From assembly GCA_032209605.1 (NCBI GenBank), contig JASFXZ010000010.1, positions 7,833,385 to 7,897,384 of the forward strand: a stretch of 64,000 bases of DNA, given 5' to 3'. Source of the DNA: Mactromeris polynyma. Lineage: Eukaryota > Mollusca > Bivalvia > Venerida > Mactridae. The stretch's first letter is position 1; each line of letters starts with the position of its first letter. A program made the position numbers and the translations under genes. Below, in pieces: positions 1 to 13,825 of the stretch. The notes under the pieces are model-generated. The model saw only the letters and a program-made list of their open reading frames with translations. It made no database searches and had not been told where the DNA came from.

Positions 1-2846
1 ATACCATGGACTTAGATTAATTTTATTCTATGCTCGAGACCGAACGAACTTCAAAATAATGCACCCATCGAGACAATTAAGGAGCTGATATGTTCATGTA
101 ATAATCATTCTTATCAAAACCGAGTAATACATCAAATAAATGTTCCTATCATGAATATCGGACGAAAGAGGAAAGTAATTATGATAAACAAGTCATTAAG
201 ACCCCCCCCCCCCCCCCTGAAACGCAACAGAAAGATTAAACAGTACCTCATGTCTCTTTAATATTTCATGCTACATTTAGTTTAATTAATAACATATCAA
301 ATTCATGATTTTGATAGTGTATAAAATAGGTCGGCAAATTATGATAATAAACTCATTACTAGTATATGATATTTAATGCAGATCGTGTAGCGTCAATAAC
401 ATGTACAGTGGCTAAAGTTCACCAAAATCAATAGACATTCATTACATTCTTGAACAATAGTGTTATCTTTGCAACTTCATTATATTTAAAACAAAGCCAT
501 TAAAACAAACAGGTGCACCAGTGAATTACATGCCAAACTCGTGTTTGCTTTTAATTGAAAGCCAAGCAGGGGTCCTAGGTGATTGTTTTTGTTCGGTGGT
601 ATCCACGTCGTTAAAAAATCGCGGAAGTTTCGCACAAAAATAAAAGCAAACAAAGTTAGAACAACATCCAAGGATACTGTTCCAAATGCCGTGGTAAGTC
701 AGACTTAGTGGGATTACAGGCATCGGTACTAACACTTAGAAACGGTTACAATTGTCTTTGTCTACATGTGCAGATCTCTTCCATCAAAACAGAATTACAA
801 TTTGAATGAATGTGTCGTCACAGCAATCAGAACTTGAATAGTAGTAAACAGGGGCAATATTAAGTAAAATTTCATCCTTATCCTTAAAATAACATTTTCC
901 TTAACTGGTTGATTTAACATACAGGCTATTATATGGTCAAATCAGGAGTGATAAAGGAATGATATTAATATGTTGTTGTCATTATCATTACAAAGCCTAA
1001 CAGTTTTAATGTGGTTTTGGAATTACATCCATTTGAAGTGTTGAACTTAAGTGAAGATATTTAAACTTCACTTAAGATGCTTCTGTAATACGGGCACTGA
1101 ACATGACTTTATGAGGAAACAAATGTGAACAACTTCACTTTAACAGACATGCATACAAAGGAAAAAGCAACTCTGCATCACATTACCAAACATAAGTGAT
1201 ATGTAGTGGATAGCATCCGGTGGTTCAAAAAGAAAGAATAGTCACAAAATAAGTTACCATGTTCATATACATTTATTTCGTAGTGGACTTGTGTCTTGGA
1301 ATGAATGCAATGATGCTTCCGTTCTTTATTAAATACTATTCTCAGACCAGGTGTAATCATTTTAACTGTTAGTTTGAACACAACTGTGTAATATTAATTG
1401 ATATTCAATACTCAAATGCACAGCTGACATGACATCAATGCATACTTACACTGAATAAAACGTTGACAACTAAATTAATGCACTATTACCCTGCATGCAT
1501 TCAAAAAACATTTTACAGAGTGCAAATTAATCAGTACCCTATCGAACAGATTTCCATTAGATTTGAATGCAATCTTGTTTTAATCCCCCTAATGGATCTG
1601 TATCAACCGATGCTATACAAAATGTCTTGCTTCAACGAAAATCAGATTTTATGCAGTAACAAGTGTCATCTCTGAATATAACGGATTATAAAATTTTTGT
1701 TCAAATATTCATAAAATCCATTAACAGTTTAAATGAAGAAAAGTGTCAACCGTGTAGCATTAATGATAAAATGTTGATGTAAAGGTTGGATGTTACATTA
1801 TACTTTGTATATTGGTAATCGAATTGTGGATGAATGAAGCTACGACATTACAATGTCACGTGGATTTTGAAGTACTGGGTATATTGAGAACGTTTGAGGG
1901 TAAAGACGATAAGAATTTCGGAACATTTTGATTCTATGTTAGTGATTTATAATAGAATGTGGTTCTTCACTTCGAAATATATTGTATTCACGTAGTATGT
2001 AATGGTTTTATTATAATGTTAAATGTCAGTACATGCAGCATGGTCCTTACTGACTAAAGTCCCGATGGGGTGGAAATAGTGTTTTATGGGTGACGTTATA
2101 AGTTAAAGTACATTCGATATGAAATAGTCGTAGACAGGGTTGCGTATTTTTATGAAGGCTAATGGTGAAGACCATATTCCTTTAAATTCCGCGTAAATTG
2201 ACTGAATGAGAATATAATTTTGTTTATATGATTGTGAGAAAACATGTTTTCGTTTCGATTACATTTCATCGAATTTGATCAAGGATAAATACCGTCGTTA
2301 CGTTTTGAAAAGTACGAACATTTTCAGTCACGACACATAGCCTTATTATTTAATTTGTTAAAATATAAAGAAATGGGTTGGGTTCATTGTACAGTATTGA
2401 TAACCTCGAGCATTAATTACACATGATTGAATTATTTCATACTAGTCTGCAGTAACAGGCTTAAACATACTTGGTTATGGGATTTAATTATAGATTATTA
2501 TATTAATAATATCCTTATACCTGATTTAAAGGTTACAAACAAATGTAAACAATCGTATATTAGCACACTCGGTAAAATAATCCTCATCCAAAGTTTCAAA
2601 CACTCCTGATTCAGAATGTTACCTCAACAATCAGCTTACACAACCCTTCCTAAACTACACTAGCACCAACATGGTGAAAATATTAAAAAGTTGTCTCCTT
2701 TGTAGTATGAGAAAACAGATTGTGGCACAAATTCAATATAAATCACAGTTGGAAAACAAAAATGAACATTTATCTGAGTCAGACATTACATTGAAACGTG
2801 ATAAATACGAAATGACTTTTTCGAAAAGTGTGACTCTTAAATCATT
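1..2846. other. No gene seen; poly-C tract
   Basis: AT-rich sequence with a 15-C homopolymer at 203-217 and a small palindrome cttaagtgaag/cttcacttaag at 1046-1076. All ORFs are short and unlike known proteins. Confidence 0.5.
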
Positions 2847-3092
2847 ATATGAGTGCCGCTGTATGATTTCCATCCTCTTCTTTGAGTGACGTCATTTCCA
2901 GAAAACGTCACATGTGATGTCACCATGTACTGACAGTAAGCAATATTTGCCCCATATGGCAATATGAAAACAAAGTGACCATATGGAGTAAATATTGTTT
3001 CCTGCTTGCAAATAGTGACATCACATGTTGCGTTTTCTTGAAATGACGTCACTTACAGAAGAGGTAGGAAATCGCATAGCAGCACTCATATG
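2847..3092. mobile_element. 246-bp foldback element with about 75-nt arms
   Basis: The left arm begins atatgagtgccgctgtatga and the right arm ends gcatagcagcactcatat. Both arms carry tgacgtca (2888, 3043), a consensus CRE, and a cacatgtgatgtca-type block. A related single arm appears near 18234-18305. The arrangement fits a MITE; no ORF is meaningful. Confidence 0.75.
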
Positions 3093-6000
3093 TATATAAC
3101 AGTCCAATATCACATGGTACTCAATTTCAACATTATCACAAAAGGGGCGTTTTCATTGATCTTCTTATATACCTTCATATTATGTCGTTGAAATAGTTTT
3201 ACATACAAATTGTATGTTGATGAACTATTAGTATGATCATGCAATATACAATATACATGTAATACACACTTCTTAGATATCATTGAGTCTGTGTAGTAGT
3301 TACAATAGCATACAGTACTTTAACTGTAACTTTTATTCCGACACAATTACTATTAAAACGCTCATGTACATTGATTAGTAAGGACCATGTATGCGTTTTA
3401 CATACAATACGCAAACATTCAACTAGTTTTAATATTGCTCAGTTTCTACATAAGGAAACGAATCAACGTCGATGGCGACAGTGCGTACTCACAATACACA
3501 ATTAGTTTGTATAAGGATTTGGAAATGAAGTGGTCAGACGAATGTTCAAATACTTGCAGGTTTATAGTGCAGGTGCAGTATAAAATATTGCCAAATGTTA
3601 AAGGATTAGAAATTAAAAAAATATTAACGGCTGCACATTGGGTAGAAGAATAGGTCGTCGATTCTTTATCTCGACGTCATTTTATACTTCTATCAGGTTT
3701 TAATGTTTAAATACTTTGATGAGTTATCTAAATCAGTCTGGTCCATAGACAGACAACATAAATAACTGTACATACATACGAATTTAATGTCCCTGTACAA
3801 AGGCAACATATATTTATACTATTTATACGACCCATAATGGACATTTCTCCAAAGGCAAATTTAACCGTAAGTTAGTGTTGTAGTAAAACATAATAATATT
3901 GAAGTCAACTGTGCAACACAATTATGGTAAGTTTTGGTCTCTTAATACTCTTTTACCTTATTTTTTTATTTTCAATATATTGTCACTGAATTACACCCCT
4001 TTATGAAAAAAAGAGTTTTTTTTAATTATTGCTTTTTTAATTGTTATTTGTTTTTAGAAAAACGTTTTGAAGCAATTTCGAATAGGTTTTTTATAATTCA
4101 AATAAATTATAAATGATAATATATTGATTCTAAATTTTGTAACAAGTTTTATATTTTGCTTACTGAGTCATACATATACAATGGAAATGACATAATTCTA
4201 TTATGGGTGGAATATCTTAAATGGCGTGGTTATAACTAAACTCGCTTATTATATGTACTGGTGTTACGTCAGTGAAGCAGAACAAGAGAAGAGACAAACA
4301 GAACATGATTGACAGCAAGAATAAGAACGGGAAACAATGCCAAGTGTCATGGGTAATGGGACTGTGCTTCAAACTAGAAACTGTGGAGTCCTTTCTTTTG
4401 CTATGGTTAACAACGCAGGTTATTTATTTCAGTTAGCAAACACACATGAAAGTTCGTAATGACAAAAGTTTTTTACATAATTACTCCCAAAGCTATTCAA
4501 ATGATATTTCCGCTAAAGTTAAGCGTTGTTCGTGGGTTAATCGCTATCGGAATGTAATTCCTACGAAAATTGTCAAACAGACCAACACTGAGACAGTTTG
4601 AATGTGAGGTCGACAATACAATAAGGAAAATCTGTCCAACAATTCAAATAAACTATATAAATCAATGAAAGTTTTCTATACAAAATCCTGAGTGGGTTAT
4701 TTTCGTTAAATACATTTAAACATCGTCGACACAATTGGAAAGGAGTGAGATAGCCTGGTATATCTACGGACGATCGTATAAAAAACAATATAGACAATAC
4801 ATTGGTTGTAAGAATATCTTCCATTCGTGAATAGTTTTTGCTTAAAAAGTTCAATACAGCAATCTTTATTAATTGATCTCTATGCATACTTCAAATGAAA
4901 AAGTAAGTTCGAGTAGGCGATAGGAACACCGAAGATATGATTTGTATAAAATATACAAAAACAATTTCTATTCAGACAAGGTGGCATTATAATGTCCTTT
5001 TCATTGAGTAATGTCTGCGAATAAATTCCAATCTTGTCAATGTAAAGATTTTAAATAAACATCACCATTAATAAAATGCACAACTTGAATGTTTCTGAGT
5101 GATCGTGTGAGTGGCTTGTTTTGGTTAATTGTCAGAGACTGTCTTAAATGAAAGCAGTTTAGGGGACAGATCAAGTTATCTATATTCTTAAATTACTGTT
5201 GAAAAGAGAACCAAAGAATGACTAACACTTGGCAGAAGATTATGTTTTATAAAAAATATTGTGATTCCGGTCTTAAACCGCAATGGATAACCAACATCGG
5301 TCAAACAAGAAATATCTTTAAAAAAGATGGTCTGCGCAATGTGAAGGTTAAGATTCGTTGTGCAACATAAAAAATGCCGAGATGTTACGATTGCTGGTCA
5401 CTCCAAGTCCAAAATGGATTTTGGTAAATTCACCGAAATTCAGTGGATTTCGGTAAGGTAACGTACACTTTATCGAAAGGTTAAACAATCCGCGTCAAGG
5501 TTACAAACGTTATTAGGTTGAAGAGAAATTGTCATGGTGGTTAACGTAAGATTTGATTGGTTAACAACTTAACACGACACTGATATGCAAATAGCAAAAC
5601 CATGTTAGTACGGCCGCGCCGAAAACGAAACACTCGGCCTATCTATAATTTCATTTTTAGATCATATACTTTTTAATAACAATTGCATAAAGAAATCGTA
5701 ACACAAACATTAAATCTGATAGAAGCAATGTCTCCCGTCTATAACTTCTATCTTAATAACGAAATATTTCATTCCAGGCCCCGTGTTCACAAAGAATCAG
5801 TTTTCAGGATCAGGAACAAGATCAAATATAGTACCTTTCAAACTTTGCAAAAAACAGTTATACACAGCTAAGTCTTTTTACTTAATGTTACGAATATGAA
5901 CATCCTGCAAAACGTTTGGACATTAATTTCAACAATGTTAATTAGAAGATTTAAGGTAGTTTGTGTATGTTTATGAAAAGTACTTGAAAAGTGTTCAATT

Positions 6001-6593
6001 GCTTCATGAAAATGGCAAATACTTTTATGGATCAACTTGATCCAGTTCAGCTGATCCTTTGTGAACATGGGGCCTGGGGACTTTATAGTATCACTAATTC
6101 ACATATCACACGGTCGAATAATTTTTCGCGACTCACCTCACGAGCAGATAAGGGAGGTAAATGTTGAATCACACTCGGCCTGTACAGCTTCTCAAATTCA
6201 TTTGGCTCTGCAACAGCGAAGCCTGGCCTCTGAAATATATAGTTATATATGGTAAACAACCTACCAAATATATTCGTATGAATATTATCAGAGTATGAAA
6301 GTGAAGTGATATAACTCTATATGAGTAAACAAATAAATGAGGCACCAAGGTCCAAACTTCAAACATTACAATTCAAACATTGCTTGGTGCACCAAATTGG
6401 TGAAAAGTTTTTTTACAATTTCTGTGATCAATATTGGGAAAATATCTTTTCCTGATGTACTGTTTTCTTATATTTGCTCTGTTAATAAATGTTAAGTATA
6501 CAATAATTGCCGTATTTCAGTATGACAGTCTCCTACACACGAAGTATATACCAGCCCTGGTTTCATAAAATATCTCTGTTGATATCTGTATCA
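3093..6593. other. No gene seen
   Basis: AT-rich, only short ORFs. The longest (104 codons, minus, 4887-4573) has no recognisable motif and no supporting exons. Confidence 0.45.
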
Positions 6594-6823
6594 TATGGTG
6601 GCATATTTCTGCCACCAGTTAACAACTTAATTAACTAGATAATTATGTGGTTATCACGTAACAGAAACTAGATAACTACTTAATTAACTAGATCATTATG
6701 TGGTTAACTAGATACGTATCGTGATAAATTTCATTCCATATGAATATCTTAACACGAAAAATTGTCTGATAGTGCCCACAACTGCAGTTAGTAGTTAACT
6801 GGTTGCAGAAATATGCCACCATA
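6594..6823. mobile_element. 230-bp MITE-like element with 31-nt inverted ends
   Basis: The left end tatggtggcatatttctgcc matches the reverse complement of the right end, ctgcagaaatatgccaccata-like, with one mismatch in 31. Inside, 'acttaattaactaga' and 'taactagata' repeats recur. Short non-coding DNA element candidate. Confidence 0.75.
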
Positions 6824-7169
6824 GTCTCAAATTCAAGATCTGATAAATTTAGCAGTATCAAAGTAAGTAGTATGTAAGCTAGATATAGACACACTAGCAC
6901 CACGACCAATGGCGATTTGTCGGTGTTGGGTTTTCATTGTGCGAGAAATGGAATATTTGGCTTGAAACAAATCTCAATTCGAGACGTTTGGAAATCCGGG
7001 CCTGATCACATAGCACATTGCGTCATTGTCCATTCCTTGAAATGGTTTCAGTCCGTGTCTTGTATTTAGTTTCCCAGTGTATCTGTAACTACGTTTCCTT
7101 ATTTCGTACCACAATTCGGCAGGGCTCTATACATCCACTAGCCCGACGTCCGGTGCTGAATCGGGCTAC

Positions 7170-7330
7170 CAACAGTTGAGTTGTAGTTAGTCCCGGACAA
7201 GTCTGTTTTAAAGCTAACCAACATCAGCAATTGTTCAGTTCTAAGTCAAACCTTGGATCCCAAAAACACATACATCTGATTATTAATTTTAGATAGAGGA
7301 GCTATCATTAGTATGTTTATGTGTTACTAA
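7170..7330 (+). repeat. Dispersed repeat A, copy 1
   Basis: caacagttgagttgtagtta, 'gacaagtctgt', 'gcaattgttcag' and 'gagctatcatta' are shared in the same order and orientation with 35556-35686. The copy here is longer by about 30 bp. Confidence 0.75.
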
Positions 7331-8384
7331 ATTGACCGATATTCTCGGACAACTACCTTCCTATGTCGGACATGTCAAATTGTACATTTCCATTTGTCAC
7401 AGGACAAGTGTCTTTGAAAAATATTCTAAATTCCTGATCGTGTTGTGCGTGTACTAAGTTCGCGGCATGGAAACTAGACATACGAGTTATGAAAATAATT
7501 TACTCCCTTTAGTACAAAGTATGACCCCAGATATAGGTAAGACTCGAATGATGTTAGAACGTGACATTTAAATATATAGAGAATTATCTGTAAATTACAA
7601 TTATCTACATACATTCTTAAGAAATGTGATTAAGCTTTCCATCTTTGCTGAACGTGACATAGATTCGCTCAGAGCGGTTAGTATATACAGAAATTGGACT
7701 GTGGTAATATTAGTAACAAACACTATGCCAACAAAGAGCATTATGTTTCTTATTGTGAAAATTAGAAATATTGGTTTACAAATCTCATATGTTATTAATC
7801 AAACAAGTAGTGTAATTAACGAATATTTCCCTCAGGGGAGATAAAGTTCCGTTAGAAACCCGCGTCGTTCAATACACAATTATAAATACGGCATCATTAA
7901 TATGTCGTATATTGCAATATTGGTCAAATACCGGATATTGTTAATCTAAATCCTAAACGTAAAAGCACAATAAAATGTAGAATTACGGAAATCAAATAAA
8001 ACCTTGAACGACAATGAGTGGTTAAGACGATAGACCAAGGTATAGGCATTCTTTACATAACTATTATTGTACATTGTACTATTTGAAATCTAACAGAGAG
8101 TCAAATATTTGATAATAAAATTTCGACAGTAGATTTAAATCCACATTGATCATCCCTTTTTGTTGCCATTTAATGATTGTGTGGTTCAACTAGTTCTGGT
8201 TTTATAACCAAGTGGTTTGAAACATACTTTAGTTTAAGGTTTAAACCTATTTATTTATCATCGAGTGTGGAACACTTCTTATAGAACGTAGACTAATCAC
8301 TCTCAATGGCCGCTTCCATGGTTACTAATCAGTTATCACACCGAATTCAGGAATTTGATAGTTCGTAATAAATCCCTCTCACGT

Positions 8385-8448
8385 GACGCCAGACTCAAAC
8401 TCGTGGCCTTCGGGTTACGAGTCGAGCGCTCTACCCCCCCCCCCCCCC
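8385..8448 (-). repeat. tRNA-like (SINE head) remnant with poly-C run
   Basis: On the minus strand a C/G homopolymer of 15 (8434-8448) is followed by gtagagcgctcgactcgtaa (box A-like) and gagtttgagtctgg (box B-like). The acceptor stem is missing, so this is not a functional tRNA gene. It fits a tRNA-derived SINE or tRNA pseudogene. Confidence 0.4.
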
Positions 8449-10921
8449 GAACACAACGTGTTGTTTGAAACAGGCTGCAAGCGTTCAACAGGGCAACTTG
8501 ATGTGACCCAAACCAGTTGCTATATTAATATAAACTTAAGATGTTATAAGATTAAATACAGCCATTCTGATTTCATGTTATATAATCGTCATGATTAAGC
8601 AAATATGATGAGTGTTGAATAAGGAGCGATAAATGTGGAATACGAGAGTTTCCACTTAAATGAGTTTAAAGGAGGGGTGTCCTATAACTATGGTCAATTT
8701 GTTAAACTGCATTATGTCAATACTTGTGCTTAGCATACCATTTTCAAATTACCAACGTGAGTTTGAGGCAGAATAGAATTAAATACATGTATAAGTATAA
8801 TGAAATGTTTGAAAAATATCTTTATACGGTCAATAAACATGGTAGAATTCGTGGAATAAACCAACAGCGTTGTGACAGGTCTTGGTTTCTTATACTGTCC
8901 AGGAATACACTAGAAACAAATTTATTAATCATTTCATAATTTCTACCGAGGATATTTCTGGCCGCTTTAACAGTATGATACTTTCAATTAAATCTACAAT
9001 CGAGTCGCTTTATGAGACTATAAACGTCGGAGGCGTAAGGGCGTAGATATTACAGACCATGGCAATTTTGAGAATAGTAAGTGCGAGGCCTGTTATAAGC
9101 AGATTATTCACTGAACTGAATGTTGACATAGTAATTGACAAACAAACTTCAATAACCGTACTCCAAATATCAATGATAATATCACAAGGGAGGTGTACGA
9201 AAATCAGCCTTTGTCAGTATTCCGTCCAATTAATTGTTTTAACAATTAGCGAAATTTAAATGTAACATTTAACCAACATGTCTCCATAATAATGCGTTAA
9301 ATAAAGCTTAAAGCGGAAACGTGTTATGAGAGGCAACACATATTACATAGCTCTGACCGTTGTCTCTTGTATTCGAATATTTATTCATACCTGTTAAGGT
9401 CAATATTTATTCATTTAAACAAAGGGATATTGTGAACGGGCACGGTTGAAATGCAAACATACATTGGTAGGCCAAACCGACTTCTGTTCTAGAAATTGAA
9501 TGTCGATCGTTTGGTTATATCTATTGGGAATTGATATTACCCTCCTACAATGAATTAGAATGACATATGTTTTTATTAATATCCGAGAAACTCAATTTAC
9601 GCCCTCGGGGTCTTGTTTGCTATAATATTAATTAATATAGTGTCATACGCAAAAATATAAAAAAGAAATGGTACAATCCTGATCATTTTAATGTCAGCAT
9701 AATAATAATATAGAACCCACAAGGACTCGTTGCGTTTTGTATACTAAACTTTGATATATCTTATTCTAAATGTATTACTTTAATATTGTTACAGACTTCT
9801 CTTTCATGAAATAAAGCGCTTATATGACAAAAGATTTAATACTAGATCACTGCAAGTTCATGTAACACGGTTGATTCGTAAACTACCTATATAAATAACG
9901 TCGCTTTACGGACATTCAAACCATTTCAGTAATGAGATACCCGGTTTCACGTTGATTTTAAGTACATATTATGAATACGTATGAATTCAAAAAAAAAATC
10001 GCGATGAAATCTTTAATTCATTGATCAAGTGTAATGGTTCAATTGTGATTCCCATGGTAATTTGCTGAAACAAAACATGGTTTATTATACAAGTGTATAT
10101 AGTTTATTCAGTTTCTAAAATAGAATTAAACACGGTTGAATTTCACACATATGTAAAAACAATATAGTTCGCCTGTTTTATTATAAACAAATAAACCACC
10201 AACCTGTTTATGAGGCATTATGGGCTGATTTATGTATCCATTAAATCCAAAAAATCACTTAATACACATAATTTAAATTCACTATCCGAACAGGGTACAC
10301 TTGATATATAATCCAACGGTCTACTGTCACTTGTGTGTTTATACTATCTGTTTTCTCTCGGTCGGACAGCAAAGATCAATACGAATTTCGTTTACATTCG
10401 GGTATAATACGCTAATCCTTTACCCACACATTTACACCGAAATGAAAATAAGAAGAGATAAGTAGCATAGCCTTTTTTGAATATGACAGCAATAATAACC
10501 CATTGTACTAAAATATTAAAATGTTATTTAGGAGTTAAAATTTATTCATATAACTATCCGGAAATTATTTAGTGCATATAAGGAAGCTCTTGTACAGAGA
10601 CAGTTGTCTTCAATCTGATCACGTACACTACTAGAGAATATCGTATTTTGAGCATAGCTTGGTAAAATCTTATACGTAATTAAATAATTGTGTACGTTTG
10701 TTTAAATTTTAGAAATTAGATACGCATAGCACCATATGCGTACTAGATTCTGTTTGATTTAACAATGAAATCAACACCAGTTAAATAGACCGAGGTTTAC
10801 GGCGAGAGTTTGGCTTCCACTTCTGTTTAATGTGGGGAACTTTGTCAGTTGCTTGTGAAGAATATGACATGTTAGCACAGGTTGGTAACCAGTAACACTA
10901 TTACAACACCAACAAATGGGA
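8449..10921. other. No gene seen
   Basis: AT-rich with no repeat structure I could define and no credible ORF. It could be intronic or intergenic. Confidence 0.45.
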
Positions 10922-11042
10922 GATCAGCCCTATCGTTTCGTAACGTTTTGCAATTTGGTTCCCGTGTGCAACCAATGTGCTATGGCGGGCAAGGGATAAA
11001 ATACAAAACGTTTGCCACTGATAGCCGTAACTGAACGCAGGG
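10922..11042 (-). mobile_element. MITE family B, copy 1 (one end lost)
   Basis: Reverse-complement match to 33770-33909: cgtaacgttttgcaatttgg, gggcaagggataaaatacaa and the end agccgtaactgaacgcaggg. The other terminal repeat is replaced by unrelated sequence. Confidence 0.8.
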
Positions 11043-11754
11043 CAGGTCAGTATGTAAAAGGTTTTGGTGAAAACAGATGATTCAAAAGACTGTCAGTATA
11101 AATGACTCAAATTAAAGTTTTAAGATATACATGTAATAATAAAACAGCGCGATTGTGAGGTATTATATCAAATTATCATTTGTGTATCCGATTTGTTAGC
11201 GTATGTCTTGTCAGAGACAAAAGAAAAGATTTTGAATTTACAAACATTTAAATGAACATGTATTTATTTGACATACGAAAAGTTGAACATTCAGCGCTGT
11301 TCATGCCGATATAGAAATCTATAAAATATTTTGTTTTATCAGCACGACTAATGATACCAAACATTGAACCGTGGATTTCTTACAAAATGCACGACCAGGC
11401 TATTTACTTATAATTACAAGGACGCAGACGTGCTACGGATAATACGTTCTAAAGTATCTATTGTAAAACCGATGCTCTAATTACATTGCAAGAATCAAAT
11501 AATTGTATATACTCATGCCCTAAAATGTGCGTCCACTGCCGTAAAAACTAGTTCATGCACTTTGTACGCAGTACATCTAGACCACTTTTAACTGCTTAAG
11601 TGACAACTATTCGCCTTTTGATAGGTCGCTTATATAACTATTTACAGGTCGAATTAACGAGTTAGTGCCATATTAAGTGCATGATGAAAATACAAGACCT
11701 TGATTTAAACTGCATGTGTTTATAACGTGCTTTTTAATCCAATACATGCATTTT

Positions 11755-11860
11755 GTGGACTCTCAGAGTTGCGTTGTTGTATAGCTGTTTGTGGACTCTC
11801 AGAGTTGCGTTGTTGTATAGCTGTTTGTGGACGCTCAGAGTTGCGTTGTTGTATAGCTGT
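11755..11860. repeat. 36-bp tandem repeat, three units
   Basis: gtggactctcagagttgcgt followed by tgttgtatagctgttt, three copies with one substitution (actc to acgc). Non-coding. Confidence 0.95.
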
Positions 11861-12017
11861 AATCTGGAAGTACGTTTGTGTCAGTTTTAAAGCAAGTTAA
11901 TATATATATGTCAACACAACGCAAATGAACATCCAGACCTCTAAACATTGGAGCTGAAACTTCTCATCATAGTACATCATCCAGGGGTTTGTAATGGAGA
12001 ATTAGGCAAACACATGT

Positions 12018-12358
12018 ACGAAAGCCTGGTGGTGACATTTCAGCTACAAGAATTCACGAGTTCATCTTCATGAAATCACGATTTAAAATTCACGAATTCA
12101 CAATGTGAATTTCACTAATTCAAGTTGAAATCATGAATTCACGAAGATGAAATCATGAATTCACGAAGATGAAATCGGGAATTCGTGAAGATGAAATCGT
12201 AAATTCGGGATTTCGTTAGGGTGAATTCGCGAATTCGTGAATTTGAAATCTTGAAATCGTGATTTCATTAAGATGTCAATTCAAGAAGTTAAACTCGTGA
12301 ATTCATGAAGTTGACTTTGAGAATTCTTAAAGCCGAAATGTCACCACCAGGCTTTCGT
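12018..12358. mobile_element. 341-bp element with 28-nt inverted ends and EcoRI-rich internal repeats
   Basis: Ends acgaaagcctggtggtgaca and tgtcaccaccaggctttcgt are complementary over 28 nt with one mismatch. Nearly the whole interior consists of degenerate gaattcacgaagatgaaatc units, about 20 bp each, many with GAATTC. Non-autonomous DNA element candidate that captured or grew a minisatellite. Confidence 0.8.
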
Positions 12359-12562
12359 GTGTACATATGAGCTCCAGTCTGAGGGTGAAATGTCACATTT
12401 TTACTTTTTGACATTATTCGTACATGTGGTTTATAATTTGCTCTTTCAGGAAGCCTCCCAATGTTTTCAAATAGTCATCTCCGTTTTATTTGAACGTAAC
12501 ACATTTCAAAAATAAAGTGACCTCACTGATGCCATTCTATTTCTCACAGAAATTAAACACCG

Positions 12563-12648
12563 TATATCGAGGGCTCGACGCAACACTGTCGTAACTCCTA
12601 TATAAATACATATGAGTTACGACAGTGTTGCGTTTAGCCCTCGATATG
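12563..12648. repeat. Hairpin with about 34-nt arms
   Basis: tatcgagggctcgacgcaac against gttgcgtttagccctcgata: arms identical except for two adjacent bases, with a loop of about 16 nt. Probable small foldback element. Confidence 0.85.
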
Positions 12649-13009
12649 TGACGTATTTTTTCTATGTATCTTTTCATTTGCATTAAGTAGTAAGTTATGG
12701 AAAGTGCATATTTATAAACACGTAAATGAAGTAAGGCCTAAAACATATGTTGGCTTCAGGTTTCATGCCCAAAAAGGATTTTATTTTCAAACGAAACAAA
12801 TTAAACATAGATTTAAATGAATATATGTTAATAACGAATCCACTTTCCCATTTAACATGGATATTGTTTAATCAAGGTAAATATAACGCTCTATAGCTGG
12901 AAAAATCGTGAAGCGTTTAATAACTGGGCAGAAATAATAACCTATTGAAAGTATTGGCGTCCATGTAGGGCATGAATTGCGTCACGTGTTGTCAAAAGGA
13001 CGGGGGAGG

Positions 13010-13460
13010 TTAACTTTAGCAAGGTAGATAACTCTCACATGAAATGTAAGCCAAACATGGTAGAGTTATGTCCCCTGTTTATAAAAGTGCAGCAATTATC
13101 AAGAATATTTCGAATGGAGGCAAAGTAAGAGTGATGTCCCCTGATGTCAAAATGGCTGCCACACACCAAGAGATATCACTCAAGCTGCGATTGTCCGCCA
13201 CTTTGAAATTAGGGGAGGTTACTTTACTATAAATCCTTGCCATTTTGAAAGCAGGGAGGTCATTCCTATTTCGAATGGTGGTCAAGCATGACATAGTTAT
13301 ACCCCCTGTTTATAAAATGGCTGCCATTATCTATGACAGTAACGTCCCTTTATTTCTAAATTGAGGTAAAATAAGACAAGAGTTATGTGCCCTGATGTAA
13401 TGGCTGCCATTTTGAAATTAGGGGACGTTACTCTTTATTTCTTATCAAATTTTTATGAAA
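13010..13460. repeat. Degenerate tandem repeat block, about four units
   Basis: Recurring blocks agttatgtcccctgtttata, aatggctgccattttgaaat and aggggaggttactttact are spaced irregularly. ORFs here are chance readings of the repeat. Confidence 0.6.
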
Positions 13461-13825
13461 GTTTTCGTGCCATGCTTGCCGTTTTTGTGGCTAAACATGT
13501 TGAAGTCAATTTCATCTGTAGTGCAGTATTTATAAATCAAGAAAATCTAAGAGAGACAACTTTATCAATCATATATGAGGAATACCTAAGTTATCTCTCT
13601 TAATTTGGAATTCAAAACATTGAAAAAAAATTAAATATACTTTTTTATTTTTCATAAACAATATAAACAATATAAACAGTATTGTAACTTTTTAACAACA
13701 GTGAACACTAAACATAAACAATAAATGAAAAATGCAGGAAACTTGAAACATATACTGTAATATGGGAACACAATAGGACATATTTGCCTAACAAAATGTA
13801 ACCAGTCACTCCTGGAAAATGTTTC

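Noticed and set aside
4573..4887. 104-codon minus ORF
   Set aside because: No recognisable domain, surrounded by non-coding AT-rich DNA.
8385..8434. Functional tRNA gene
   Set aside because: No acceptor-stem pairing, and a homopolymer replaces the 5' end.
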